From assembly GCF_001468225.1 (NCBI RefSeq), contig NZ_LNRU01000007.1:62001-126000 (forward strand): a stretch of DNA of 64,000 bases, in the 5' to 3' direction. Below, in pieces: positions 16,747-24,839 of this stretch. Origin of the DNA: Sphingopyxis sp. H053 (GTDB lineage Bacteria; Pseudomonadota; Alphaproteobacteria; Sphingomonadales; Sphingomonadaceae). Numbering within the stretch: the stretch's first letter is position 1; every line of letters starts with the position of its first letter. The position numbers and the translations under genes are program-made. The notes under the pieces were generated by a model that saw only the letters and a list, made by a program, of their open reading frames with translations, was not told the DNA's origin and searched no databases.

Positions 16747-17913
16747 ATGGCAACTGCACCCCTTCGCGATTCGAATCTCGACCCGCTCGATGGCTGGTCG
16801 CTGCCCGCCTGGACCTATAGCGATCCTGATTTCTATGCCGCTGAAATGGAACGGATCTTCCGTCCGAGCTGGCAGGTCGTCTGCCACAATAGCGACATCC
16901 CGAACGTCGGCGACTGGCACAGCATCGACTATTGCGGCGAGAGCGTGATTCTGGTGCGCGGCACCGACCGCAATGTACGCGCCTTCACCAATGTCTGCCG
17001 CCATCGCGGCTCGCGCCTTGTCGACGGCGCGGTGGGTTGCGCGAAGAAGCTCGTCTGCCCCTATCACGCGTGGACGTACGAGCTCGACGGCCGGCTGACC
17101 GGGGTGCCCGATTCGGCGAGCTATCCGACGCTCGACAAGGGCAAGGCGGGGCTCGTCCCCGTCGGACTCGAACAATGGCGCGGCTTCTGGTTCGTGCGGC
17201 TCGAGGATGACGGCGGCCCGTCGGTTGCGTCGATGATGGCGCCCTATGAAGCGCAGGTCGCGCCCTACCGCTTCGAGGAACTCGGCGCGCTCGGCCGCGT
17301 CACGCTGCGCCCGCGCGAGGTGAACTGGAAGAATGTCGGCGACAATTATTCGGACGGGCTCCACATTCCCGTCGCGCACCCCGGGCTGACGCGCCTGTTC
17401 GGCAAAAGCTATGGCGTCGAAGCCGAGGACAATGTCGACCGCATGTGGGGCGACCTGATCGACCGGCCGTCGGTGAACTGGTCCGAACGCATGTATCAGC
17501 GGCTGCTGCCGCCGGTCCCGCATCTACCCGAGGCCAACCAGCGCCACTGGCTCTATTTCAAGCTCTGGCCGAACGTCGCCTTCGACATCTATCCCGACCA
17601 GGTCGATTTCATGCAGTGGCTGCCGACGGGGCCGACGACGTGCCTGATCCGCGAGATTTCCTATGTCCTCCCCGACGAGCGCCGCGAAATAAAGGCCGCA
17701 CGCTATTTGAACTGGCGCATCAACCGCCAGGTCAACGCCGAGGACACCGAACTGATCACGCGCGTCCAGCAGGGGATGGCGTCGAAAAGCTTCACGATGG
17801 GACCGCTCAGCGACAAGGAGGTCTGCCTCAAGCATTTCTGTTCGCGAATGCGCGAGCTCATCCCCGAAGCGCGGTTGGAGCGAGCCCCGCCGCCGGGTTG
17901 GAGCCGGGCATGA
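16747..17913 (+). CDS. Rieske non-heme iron oxygenase, large (alpha) subunit
   Basis: 388 residues. Rieske ligands C84-x-H86 and C104-x2-H107 (CRH ... CPYH) hold the 2Fe-2S cluster. The mononuclear iron site appears as NYSDGLHIPVAH (H206, H211), with a C-terminal carboxylate expected. AAGGAACGAG lies just before the chosen ATG. No beta subunit, ferredoxin or reductase gene is adjacent, which suits the alpha-only oxygenases (GbcA/CntA- or ketosteroid-hydroxylase-type). Substrate unknown; regulated by the divergent TetR gene. Confidence 0.9.
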   Translation: MATAPLRDSNLDPLDGWSLPAWTYSDPDFYAAEMERIFRPSWQVVCHNSDIPNVGDWHSIDYCGESVILVRGTDRNVRAFTNVCRHRGSRLVDGAVGCAKKLVCPYHAWTYELDGRLTGVPDSASYPTLDKGKAGLVPVGLEQWRGFWFVRLEDDGGPSVASMMAPYEAQVAPYRFEELGALGRVTLRPREVNWKNVGDNYSDGLHIPVAHPGLTRLFGKSYGVEAEDNVDRMWGDLIDRPSVNWSERMYQRLLPPVPHLPEANQRHWLYFKLWPNVAFDIYPDQVDFMQWLPTGPTTCLIREISYVLPDERREIKAARYLNWRINRQVNAEDTELITRVQQGMASKSFTMGPLSDKEVCLKHFCSRMRELIPEARLERAPPPGWSRA

Positions 17914-17924
17914 CAATAATATCC

Positions 17925-18004
17925 CCGTTCGCATCGAGCGAAGTCGAGATGCCCATCGCGAGCGCACGGCCTCGCGGTGTCTCGACTTCGCTCGACACGA
18001 ACGG
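17925..18004. repeat. Paired palindromic element (TCGAGCGAAGTCGAGA family, second copy)
   Basis: Inverted arms meet around a GC-rich centre, with CCGTTCG at one end and CGAACGG at the other. It lies between the Rieske oxygenase stop and the FAD monooxygenase ribosome site, inside what otherwise looks like an operon. Confidence 0.85.
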
Positions 18005-18012
18005 AGATTGTT

Positions 18013-19233
18013 ATGGCTGAGGTTCACCATGTCATCATCGTTGGCGGCGGACCCGCGGGCATGGTCGCGGGCCTGTTGCTTGCGCGCGCCGGGGTTCCCG
18101 TCACTATCCTCGAAAAACACGCCGATTTCCTCCGCGATTTCCGCGGCGACACCGTGCATCCCTCGACGCTCGAACTGTTTCACGAGATCGGTCTGCTCGA
18201 AGAGCTGCTCAAGGAACCGCACGCTGCCATCGATACGATGACGCTCAACCTGCTCGGCGGGCGCTATACGATCGCGACGATGAAACATCTGCCCGTCGCG
18301 GCGCGCTTCGTGGCGATGATGCCGCAATGGGATCTGCTCGATTTTATCGCGGGGAAGGGCCGGAAATATCCGACCTTCGATCTGCGCATGTCGACCGAGG
18401 CGACTGGGCTCACCTATGACGCAAACGGCCGCGTCAGCGGCGTGACGCTGGCGAGTGGCGCGACCCTGCCCGCGCGGCTCGTTATCGCCGCCGACGGGCG
18501 TCGTTCGGTGCTGCGCGATGCCGCGCAATTGCCGCTCGAAGATCTGGGCGCGCCGATGGACGTGCTGTGGTTCCGCATCCCCGTTCCCGCAGGCATGGAC
18601 ATGTCCGAAGTCGCGCTCGGCACGATCGACAAGGGCGGCATGGTCGTCGCGATCCCGCGCGGCGACTATTGGCAATGCGCGCAGATCATCGAAAAGGGCG
18701 CCTTCGCGCCGATCCAAGCGCGCGGGATCGCGGCCTTTCGCGACAAGATCGTTGCAATCGCTCCCGGTCTCGCCGCCGGGATCGACGCGATCCAGAGCTT
18801 CGACGATGTCAAACTGCTCTCGGTCGCGCTCGATCGTCTCACGCGCTGGTCGCGCCCCGGGCTGCTCGCGATCGGCGACGCCGCGCACGCGATGTCGCCC
18901 GTCGGCGGCGTCGGGATCAACCTCGCGGTGCAGGATGCCGTTGCGACCGCGAATATCCTCGCCTCGCCGCTTGCGGCTGGCGCCAATCCCGATCCGCTGC
19001 TCGCCAAGGTGCAGGACCGCCGCTGGGCGCCAACGACGCGCATGCAGACGATCCAGCGTTTTGCGCATCAGAATATCATCGAACCGATGCTGCGCGGCGA
19101 AATCACGCGCGTCCCGCTCGCGGTCCGATTGCTGGACCGTTTCCCGCTGCTCCGCCGCATCCCCGGCCGCGTCCTCGGCCTCGGCTTCGGCCGCCAGCAT
19201 GTCCAATCCCCGCTTGCGAAAGAGTTTCAATGA
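18013..19233 (+). CDS. FAD-dependent aromatic-type monooxygenase
   Basis: 406 residues of the FAD_binding_3 / p-hydroxybenzoate hydroxylase fold. Nucleotide site IIVGGGPAGMVAGLLLARAG at the N-terminus, a central substrate domain, and the second FAD motif GDAAHAMSPVGGVGINLAVQD near residue 300. GGAGATTG precedes the chosen ATG. Follows the Rieske gene and is coupled to the next oxidoreductase by ATGA overlap. Likely hydroxylates the same compound or a product; identity unknown. Confidence 0.88.
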   Translation: MAEVHHVIIVGGGPAGMVAGLLLARAGVPVTILEKHADFLRDFRGDTVHPSTLELFHEIGLLEELLKEPHAAIDTMTLNLLGGRYTIATMKHLPVAARFVAMMPQWDLLDFIAGKGRKYPTFDLRMSTEATGLTYDANGRVSGVTLASGATLPARLVIAADGRRSVLRDAAQLPLEDLGAPMDVLWFRIPVPAGMDMSEVALGTIDKGGMVVAIPRGDYWQCAQIIEKGAFAPIQARGIAAFRDKIVAIAPGLAAGIDAIQSFDDVKLLSVALDRLTRWSRPGLLAIGDAAHAMSPVGGVGINLAVQDAVATANILASPLAAGANPDPLLAKVQDRRWAPTTRMQTIQRFAHQNIIEPMLRGEITRVPLAVRLLDRFPLLRRIPGRVLGLGFGRQHVQSPLAKEFQ

Positions 19234-20834
19234 CCAAAGCCTATGACGCCCTGATTATCGGCGCCGGCCACAACGGCCTCGTCTGCGCCTTCTATCTCGC
19301 CAAGGCGGGGCTGAAGGTGCGCATCGTCGAGGCGCGCGACGTCGTCGGCGGCGCCGCGGTGACCGAGGAGTTCGCGCCGGGGTTCCGCAATTCGGTCGCG
19401 AGCTACACGGTCAGCCTGCTTCAGCCTAAGGTCATCGCCGACATGAAGCTGGCCGATCATGGCTACCGCGTCATCGAGCGGCCGATCAGCAATTTCCTGC
19501 CGCAGGAAGATGGCGGCTATCTGAAACTCGGCGGCGGGCTCGAACGCACGCAAAAGGAATTTGCGCGTTTCTCGGCGCACGACGCCGCGCGCCTCCCCGA
19601 ATATTACGACATGCTCGAGGGCGTGGCCGATGTGCTGCGCGACCTCGCATTGAAATCGCCGCCGAATGTCGGCGACGGCTTCAAGACGTTGCTCGACGCC
19701 GCGCGGCAGGGGCGCGGCCTCACCAAACTCAGCCTGTCGCAGCAGCGCGACGTGCTCGAACTCTTCACCAAGTCGGCGCGCACCTTCCTCGACAGCTGGT
19801 TCGAAAGCGAAGCGGTCAAGGCGGCTTTCGGTTTCGATGCGGTCGTCGGCAACTACGCCAGCCCCGATACGCCGGGCAGCGCTTACGTTCTCCTCCACCA
19901 TGTCTTCGGCGAGGTGAACGGCAAGAAGGGCGCGTGGGGCCACAGCGTCGGCGGCATGGGCGCGATTACCCAGATGATGGCGAAGGTGTGCACCCAGCTC
20001 GGCGTCGAGATCAGCCTCGAAGCGCCCGTCGCGCGCGTATTGGTCGATGGAAACAAGGCCGTCGGGGTCAAGCTGGTCAGCGGCGAGGAAATCGTCGCGG
20101 CGCGCGTCATCGCCAATGTCGGGCCCAAGCTGCTTTACGAACGGATGTTCGACGAGGGCGATATCGCGCCCGAGTTCCGCCGCCGGATCAAGGCGTTCAA
20201 GGCGGGCAGCGGCACCTTCCGCATGAATGTCGCGCTCAGCGAGTTGCCGCGCTTCACCTGTCTTCCCGAACCGGGCGAGCATCATCAGTCGGGGATCATT
20301 CTCGCCCCGACGCTCGACTATATGGACCGCGCCTTCCTCGACGCGAAGCAGTACGGCTGGTCGAAGAAGCCGATCGTCGAAATGCTCATCCCGTCGACCG
20401 TCGACGACAGCCTCGCGCCGCCGGGGCAGCATGTCGCCAGCCTCTTCTGCCAGCAATTCGCGCCCGAGCTTCCAGACGGACGCGACTGGGACGCCGAGGA
20501 GGGGAAGGCCGCCGATACGATCATCGACACGGTCGAGGCTTATGCCCCCGGCTTTCGCGCCTCGATCGTCGGGCGCCAGATCCTCAGCCCCAAGGGGCTC
20601 GAGCGCAAGTTCGGGCTGGTCGGCGGCGACATCATGCACGGCAATATGAGCCTCGACCAGCTATGGTCGGCACGCCCCGTGCTCGGCAACGGCGCCTATC
20701 GCGGGCCGGTGAAGGGCCTTTATATGTGCGGCGCGGGCACGCATCCCGGCGGCGGGGTCACCGGCGCGCCGGGGCATAATGCGGCGCAGGTGATCCTACG
20801 CGACCGGGGTTTCTTCGCTCCCCGATGGCGTTGA
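19230..20834 (+). CDS. Phytoene-desaturase-like FAD/NAD(P) oxidoreductase (PYROXD2 type)
   Basis: 534 residues. N-terminal dinucleotide loop ALIIGAGHNGLVCAFYLAKAG followed by RDVVGGAAVTEEFAPGF, and C-terminal GAGTHPGGGVTGAPGHNAA, the signature of the CrtI/PYROXD2 family. No carotenoid genes are nearby, so a carotenoid substrate is not supported. Its start overlaps the monooxygenase stop (ATGA), so the two are coupled. Its 3' end overlaps the convergent permease gene by 39 bases. Confidence 0.88.
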   Translation: MTKAYDALIIGAGHNGLVCAFYLAKAGLKVRIVEARDVVGGAAVTEEFAPGFRNSVASYTVSLLQPKVIADMKLADHGYRVIERPISNFLPQEDGGYLKLGGGLERTQKEFARFSAHDAARLPEYYDMLEGVADVLRDLALKSPPNVGDGFKTLLDAARQGRGLTKLSLSQQRDVLELFTKSARTFLDSWFESEAVKAAFGFDAVVGNYASPDTPGSAYVLLHHVFGEVNGKKGAWGHSVGGMGAITQMMAKVCTQLGVEISLEAPVARVLVDGNKAVGVKLVSGEEIVAARVIANVGPKLLYERMFDEGDIAPEFRRRIKAFKAGSGTFRMNVALSELPRFTCLPEPGEHHQSGIILAPTLDYMDRAFLDAKQYGWSKKPIVEMLIPSTVDDSLAPPGQHVASLFCQQFAPELPDGRDWDAEEGKAADTIIDTVEAYAPGFRASIVGRQILSPKGLERKFGLVGGDIMHGNMSLDQLWSARPVLGNGAYRGPVKGLYMCGAGTHPGGGVTGAPGHNAAQVILRDRGFFAPRWR

Positions 20835-22118
20835 GGCTGGCGCCGATCCGCGCGTCCACCAATAGAGCGGCAGCCCCGCGACCATCAGGATCAGGCTCAT
20901 CGCGCTGACGTTCAGCCCGGCGCCCCACAGCGTCCAGACCGAATAGGCGAGGCCGATCAGGGCGACCGGTATCGCCACGCGCAGGCGCAGCGCGGCGGCG
21001 GCGCAGGAGAGGTAGAGCCAGAGCGTCACCGAGGTCGACAAGATGGCCATGAAGGTGAACATCTCCGCGGTCGATTTGTTGCTGTTCAGCACGACGCACG
21101 CGGTCGCGAGGCCGCTCGCGATCAGCAGCGCGGCAACGGGCGTACCGTGGCGGTTGGTGCGCGCGAACCATGCGGGGAACAGGCCCTGGCGTGCGAGCGT
21201 TGCCGGCAGCTCGGCCTGGATCAGTGTGAAGCCGTTCAAGGCCCCGATCGCGCTGATCGCGGCAAAGGCGGCGATGAACAGCGCCGGCCCGTGCCCCCAA
21301 TAGGTTTCGGCGAACAGGGCGAACGGCGCGTCGGACGTCGCGACCTTGTCCGCCGGCAGCATCAGCGCGACCGCCGAACAGACGATCAGGTAGAGGATGC
21401 CCGTCGCCAGCGTGCCGATGATCGTCGCGCGCGGGATGGTGACGACCGGATCCTTGACCTTGTCGGTCGCGACGCTCGCCGATTCAAAACCAAGCAGCGC
21501 CCACAAAGTGAGGATCGCCGATCCGCTGACCGCGGTCAGCGACAGTCCCTCGGCCGGAAAGGGTGTCGTGACGACGGGGGTCTCGCTGCCGAATGCGATC
21601 GGTATCAGGACGATTACGGTCAGCAGCGGGATCAGCTTAATGAGCAGGGTCACGATCTGGAAACGCCCCGCCGCGCGCGCGCCGCGCCAGTTGATCGCGG
21701 TGACGATCCAGATCAGCGCGAGCGTCGAGAGCGCCATATGGTCGCCGAGCGCTGGCGCGAAGAGGCTGAGAAAGCTGACCGCGGCGACCGCGAGCGTCAC
21801 ATTGGCGGTCCACACCGACACCCAATAGGCCCAGCCGATCATGAAGCTGGGAATGCGCCCGAAGGCGAGCTGGACGAAGGCGGTCGGCCCGCTCGCGTGC
21901 GGAAAGGCGACGGTCAGCCGCGCCAAAACCACCGCGAGCGCAAGCGCGCCGGCGATCGTGATGACCCACCCTGCGACGCCGTTCCACCCGAACGGGGCAA
22001 GGCTGGCGGGGAGGAGGAACACCCCCGATCCGATCATATTGCCCATGACGAGCGCGACGCACATTGCAAGGCCGAGCTTTTGGGCGGGCCTGACGCCTGC
22101 GGTCATCTCTTCTGCCAT
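20796..22118 (-). CDS. APC-superfamily amino acid permease
   Basis: About 440 residues from MAEEMTAGVRPAQKLG, with twelve or so hydrophobic helices. TM1 GNMIGSGVFLLPASLAPFG is the APC substrate-binding signature, and GFESASVATDKVKDP fits the TM6 region of arginine/agmatine or YjeH-type exchangers. In-frame starts exist at 22199 and 22106; I chose 22118 on family length. Convergent with, and overlapping, the PYROXD2-like gene. Possibly part of the accessory uptake block; substrate uncertain. Confidence 0.87.
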   Translation of the reverse strand: MAEEMTAGVRPAQKLGLAMCVALVMGNMIGSGVFLLPASLAPFGWNGVAGWVITIAGALALAVVLARLTVAFPHASGPTAFVQLAFGRIPSFMIGWAYWVSVWTANVTLAVAAVSFLSLFAPALGDHMALSTLALIWIVTAINWRGARAAGRFQIVTLLIKLIPLLTVIVLIPIAFGSETPVVTTPFPAEGLSLTAVSGSAILTLWALLGFESASVATDKVKDPVVTIPRATIIGTLATGILYLIVCSAVALMLPADKVATSDAPFALFAETYWGHGPALFIAAFAAISAIGALNGFTLIQAELPATLARQGLFPAWFARTNRHGTPVAALLIASGLATACVVLNSNKSTAEMFTFMAILSTSVTLWLYLSCAAAALRLRVAIPVALIGLAYSVWTLWGAGLNVSAMSLILMVAGLPLYWWTRGSAPASTPSGSEETPVA

Positions 22119-22221
22119 GCGAAGCTGGTTCCCATCCTCTATCCCCGATCGCGATCGACCCGGGTGCCGATACCGTCCGATCGGGGTCTGTTCGTCCATC
22201 CCCCGCGTGGGGGATAGAGCC

Positions 22222-22256
22222 GAGGGGCGGCGCGATGCGCGTTGCGCCGTCCCCTC
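22222..22256 (-). terminator. GC-rich hairpin after the TonB receptor gene (possible terminator)
   Basis: GAGGGG-CGGCGC pairs with GCGCCG-T-CCCCTC around a ten-base loop, just past the receptor stop. No T-tract follows, so intrinsic termination is uncertain. A further palindrome, ATCCCCCGCGTGGGGGAT, is at 22198-22215. Confidence 0.4.
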
Positions 22257-22266
22257 AATGGGCCGC

Positions 22267-24699
22267 TCAGAAGTCCTTGCTCACCTTGATGCCGATCAGG
22301 CGTGGGCGGATGACATTGTCATAGAAGACCCCGCCGCCCGGGGTCAGGCCATCGCCGTCGCCGCACACCGTCTCGCCGCACTGGACCGCGCTGTTGATCA
22401 CGCCGCGGCTGTCGAACAGGTTCGTTGCGAACAGTTCGGCATCCCAGCCCTCTCCCTTCACCCCGATGCTGAAATCGGCGGTCGTATAGGCTTTGAAATT
22501 GCCGACGATGTCATTTTCAAGCGTGCGAAGATCGGACCGCCTTTTGCCGATATGGTTGACCGCGAACTGGACGTGGCCGTCGAGGCCGCTGATCGGGAAT
22601 TCATAGCGCGCGACGGCATTGCCCTTGAACTTCGCGGTGACCGGAAGGCGCGATCCCGACGGCGCGAGCAGGCTGTTGTCCGTTGTCGTGCAATCGAAAT
22701 CGGCATTGGCGATGGCGCAGAAATCGCGGCGGATCGTCGCGTCGTTATAGCTGGCGCCCATCCCGAGCGAGAAGCCGCCCGAACGATAGCTGACGTCGGC
22801 TTCGACCCCGCGGATCCGCGCGATGCCGGCGTTGCGCACTTCGCTCAGCCCGTTGGCGCCGAGGAAGGACAGCTGGATATTTTTCCAATCCTGCTGATAC
22901 ACCGCGCCGTTGAACCGAACCGGACCGAAGCTGGTCTTCCACCCGAGCTCGTAATTGTCGAGCGTGTCGGAGCCATAGGGCGGCAGCGAGCCGCGCCGGT
23001 TGATGCCGCCGGGACGGAAGCCGCGAGACCAGGTCGCATACATCATCACATCGTCGGTGAACTTGTACGTCAGGTTCAGCTTGTGGATGAAGTCGGTCTT
23101 CTTCGTCCTTTTGTCGAGGTTCGTGCAAGGCGATCCGTCGACAACCGCCGGTCCCTGGCACGCGTAGACCGGATTGCTGCTGTAGCCGGGGTTGCTGTAG
23201 CCGAAGAAGCCGACGAGGCTGTTGTCGAACTTGTACAGGCGGCCGCCGCCGGTCAGCGTCAATTTGTCGGTGATATCGAAGCTGAGCTCGCCGAACGCCG
23301 CATAGTCGCGGTCGACGCGCAGCTGCTTGGTCAGCCAGATATTGTCGACGGTGCCCGGGACCTGCAGATCGTCGGACAGATTGTCGATGATATAATGCTG
23401 CTCGATATTGTGCGACTGGCGCTGATAGAACAGCCCGCCGATGAAGCGGATGCGCGCGTCGGCGGGCGAGGCGACGCGGATTTCGCCGAAGTTGCGGCGA
23501 TAGCGGTCGATGCCCTGAATATACTGGTTCGGGCTGATCTGGTCGCCGGCATTGTCGTAAAGATAGACCGCCGATCCAAAGAGCGCGTCGTAGAAATAGG
23601 CGTAATCCGAATAGTCGCTGTCGGTCAGCGTCTTGCGGCGCAGATGCCCGCCGGTGACGGTCAGGTCCCAATTGCCGATCTTGCCCTCGATCGTCAGCGC
23701 GGCCTGGATCCATTTATCGTCGCTGCGTTCGGGGTTGTACTGCACCGTCTGCAGGCTGCGCGTTACCGCCGACGAGCGTTCCTGCGCGAAGCTGCCATTC
23801 GCTTTCTGGATCTGGCCCATCAGCGTCGGGCGGATCGTCCAGTCGTCGTCGAGTTCGATGCCGAGCGCGAGGCGCGCGCCATAGGTGTCGACGGTGTTAT
23901 AGTCCTTTTCGACCAGATCGGCGTTGTTCTGCGTGATGTCGTCGCCGGGAAGGTTGATGACCGTGTCATTCTCGCCGTCGCCGTCGGTGTCGGTGTTCTG
24001 GCTGATCGGATAGACGCGCGTCCCCGCGATATTGTCGATATAGCCCGCATCGTGCCGATACCAGCCGACGAGGCGGAGCGCCGCGCGATCGCTGATCCGG
24101 GCGTTGATGAAGCCCTCGGCAACGCCGCCGATGCCGCCGCGCGTCACGCTGTTGAGTTCGAGCCCGACCGAGCCATAGGTGCCGCTGGTATCGGGCTTGT
24201 TGGTGACCAGCTTGATTGTGCCCGCCATCGAGCTCGCGCCATAGAGCGTGCCCTGCGGCCCCGCGAGCGCCTCGACGCGCGCAAGATCATAGGCGTGGAT
24301 GTCGAGCGCGCCCTGGATGGTCGTGATCGGCATTTCGTCGAGGTAAGTGCCGACGGTCGGCAGCGAGGTTGAGTGGTTAGCGTTCTCGCCCGACGCGACG
24401 CCGCGGAAATAGACCTGGCTGAACCCCGGCGCGAGCGTCTGGATCGTCACCGACGGCAGGAATTTGACGACGTCCTGGAATTCCTTGACCTGCAGCTCGT
24501 CGAGCCGCTCGGTCCCGATCGCGGTGATCGCGAGCGGCACGTCCTGCAGATTTTCTTCGCGCTTCGACGCGGTGACGACGATATCGCGGTCGTCGTTGGT
24601 GTTGTTTTGCTGGGCCAGCGCGGTTCCCGATGTGCACAGGATCGTGCTGCCGAGCAGGAACGCGCCGCTTTTGGTCAATACTGCCGATAGTTTCCGCAT
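22267..24699 (-). CDS. TonB-dependent receptor (sphingomonad type)
   Basis: 810 residues. Signal peptide about 1-30 (MRKLSAVLTKSGAFLLGSTILC...GTALA), TonB box DIVVTASKREENLQDVP near residues 40-56, plug domain with YLDEMPITTIQGALDIHAYD and VEALAGPQGTLYGASSMAGT, a large barrel, and a terminal phenylalanine. GAGGGGGATTCC precedes the ATG. The ligand is not indicated by the sequence. Proximity to the Rieske cluster suggests, but does not show, uptake of the same substrate. Confidence 0.92.
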   Translation of the reverse strand: MRKLSAVLTKSGAFLLGSTILCTSGTALAQQNNTNDDRDIVVTASKREENLQDVPLAITAIGTERLDELQVKEFQDVVKFLPSVTIQTLAPGFSQVYFRGVASGENANHSTSLPTVGTYLDEMPITTIQGALDIHAYDLARVEALAGPQGTLYGASSMAGTIKLVTNKPDTSGTYGSVGLELNSVTRGGIGGVAEGFINARISDRAALRLVGWYRHDAGYIDNIAGTRVYPISQNTDTDGDGENDTVINLPGDDITQNNADLVEKDYNTVDTYGARLALGIELDDDWTIRPTLMGQIQKANGSFAQERSSAVTRSLQTVQYNPERSDDKWIQAALTIEGKIGNWDLTVTGGHLRRKTLTDSDYSDYAYFYDALFGSAVYLYDNAGDQISPNQYIQGIDRYRRNFGEIRVASPADARIRFIGGLFYQRQSHNIEQHYIIDNLSDDLQVPGTVDNIWLTKQLRVDRDYAAFGELSFDITDKLTLTGGGRLYKFDNSLVGFFGYSNPGYSSNPVYACQGPAVVDGSPCTNLDKRTKKTDFIHKLNLTYKFTDDVMMYATWSRGFRPGGINRRGSLPPYGSDTLDNYELGWKTSFGPVRFNGAVYQQDWKNIQLSFLGANGLSEVRNAGIARIRGVEADVSYRSGGFSLGMGASYNDATIRRDFCAIANADFDCTTTDNSLLAPSGSRLPVTAKFKGNAVARYEFPISGLDGHVQFAVNHIGKRRSDLRTLENDIVGNFKAYTTADFSIGVKGEGWDAELFATNLFDSRGVINSAVQCGETVCGDGDGLTPGGGVFYDNVIRPRLIGIKVSKDF

Positions 24700-24839
24700 G
24701 GAATCCCCCTCACATGACAGCCATGTGACGGAGCATGACGCACCGCCGCGCAAGCGCAAGCATTGTTGGCGGGGCGGTGCGGTCGTTGGTCGAAAATGTC
24801 GTCGGCTGTTGCCGAAAGGCAACGTTTTGTCGCGTGGGC

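Noticed and set aside
19230..20834. Carotenoid phytoene desaturase (crtI)
   Set aside because: The fold signature is shared, but no crtB/crtY-type genes are near and the sequence groups by eye with PYROXD2-like enzymes coupled to a monooxygenase.
21841..24372. 843-codon open frame opposite the TonB receptor
   Set aside because: Shadow frame; Arg/Ala/Asp-rich with no recognisable motif, while the minus-strand receptor has a signal peptide, TonB box, plug and barrel.
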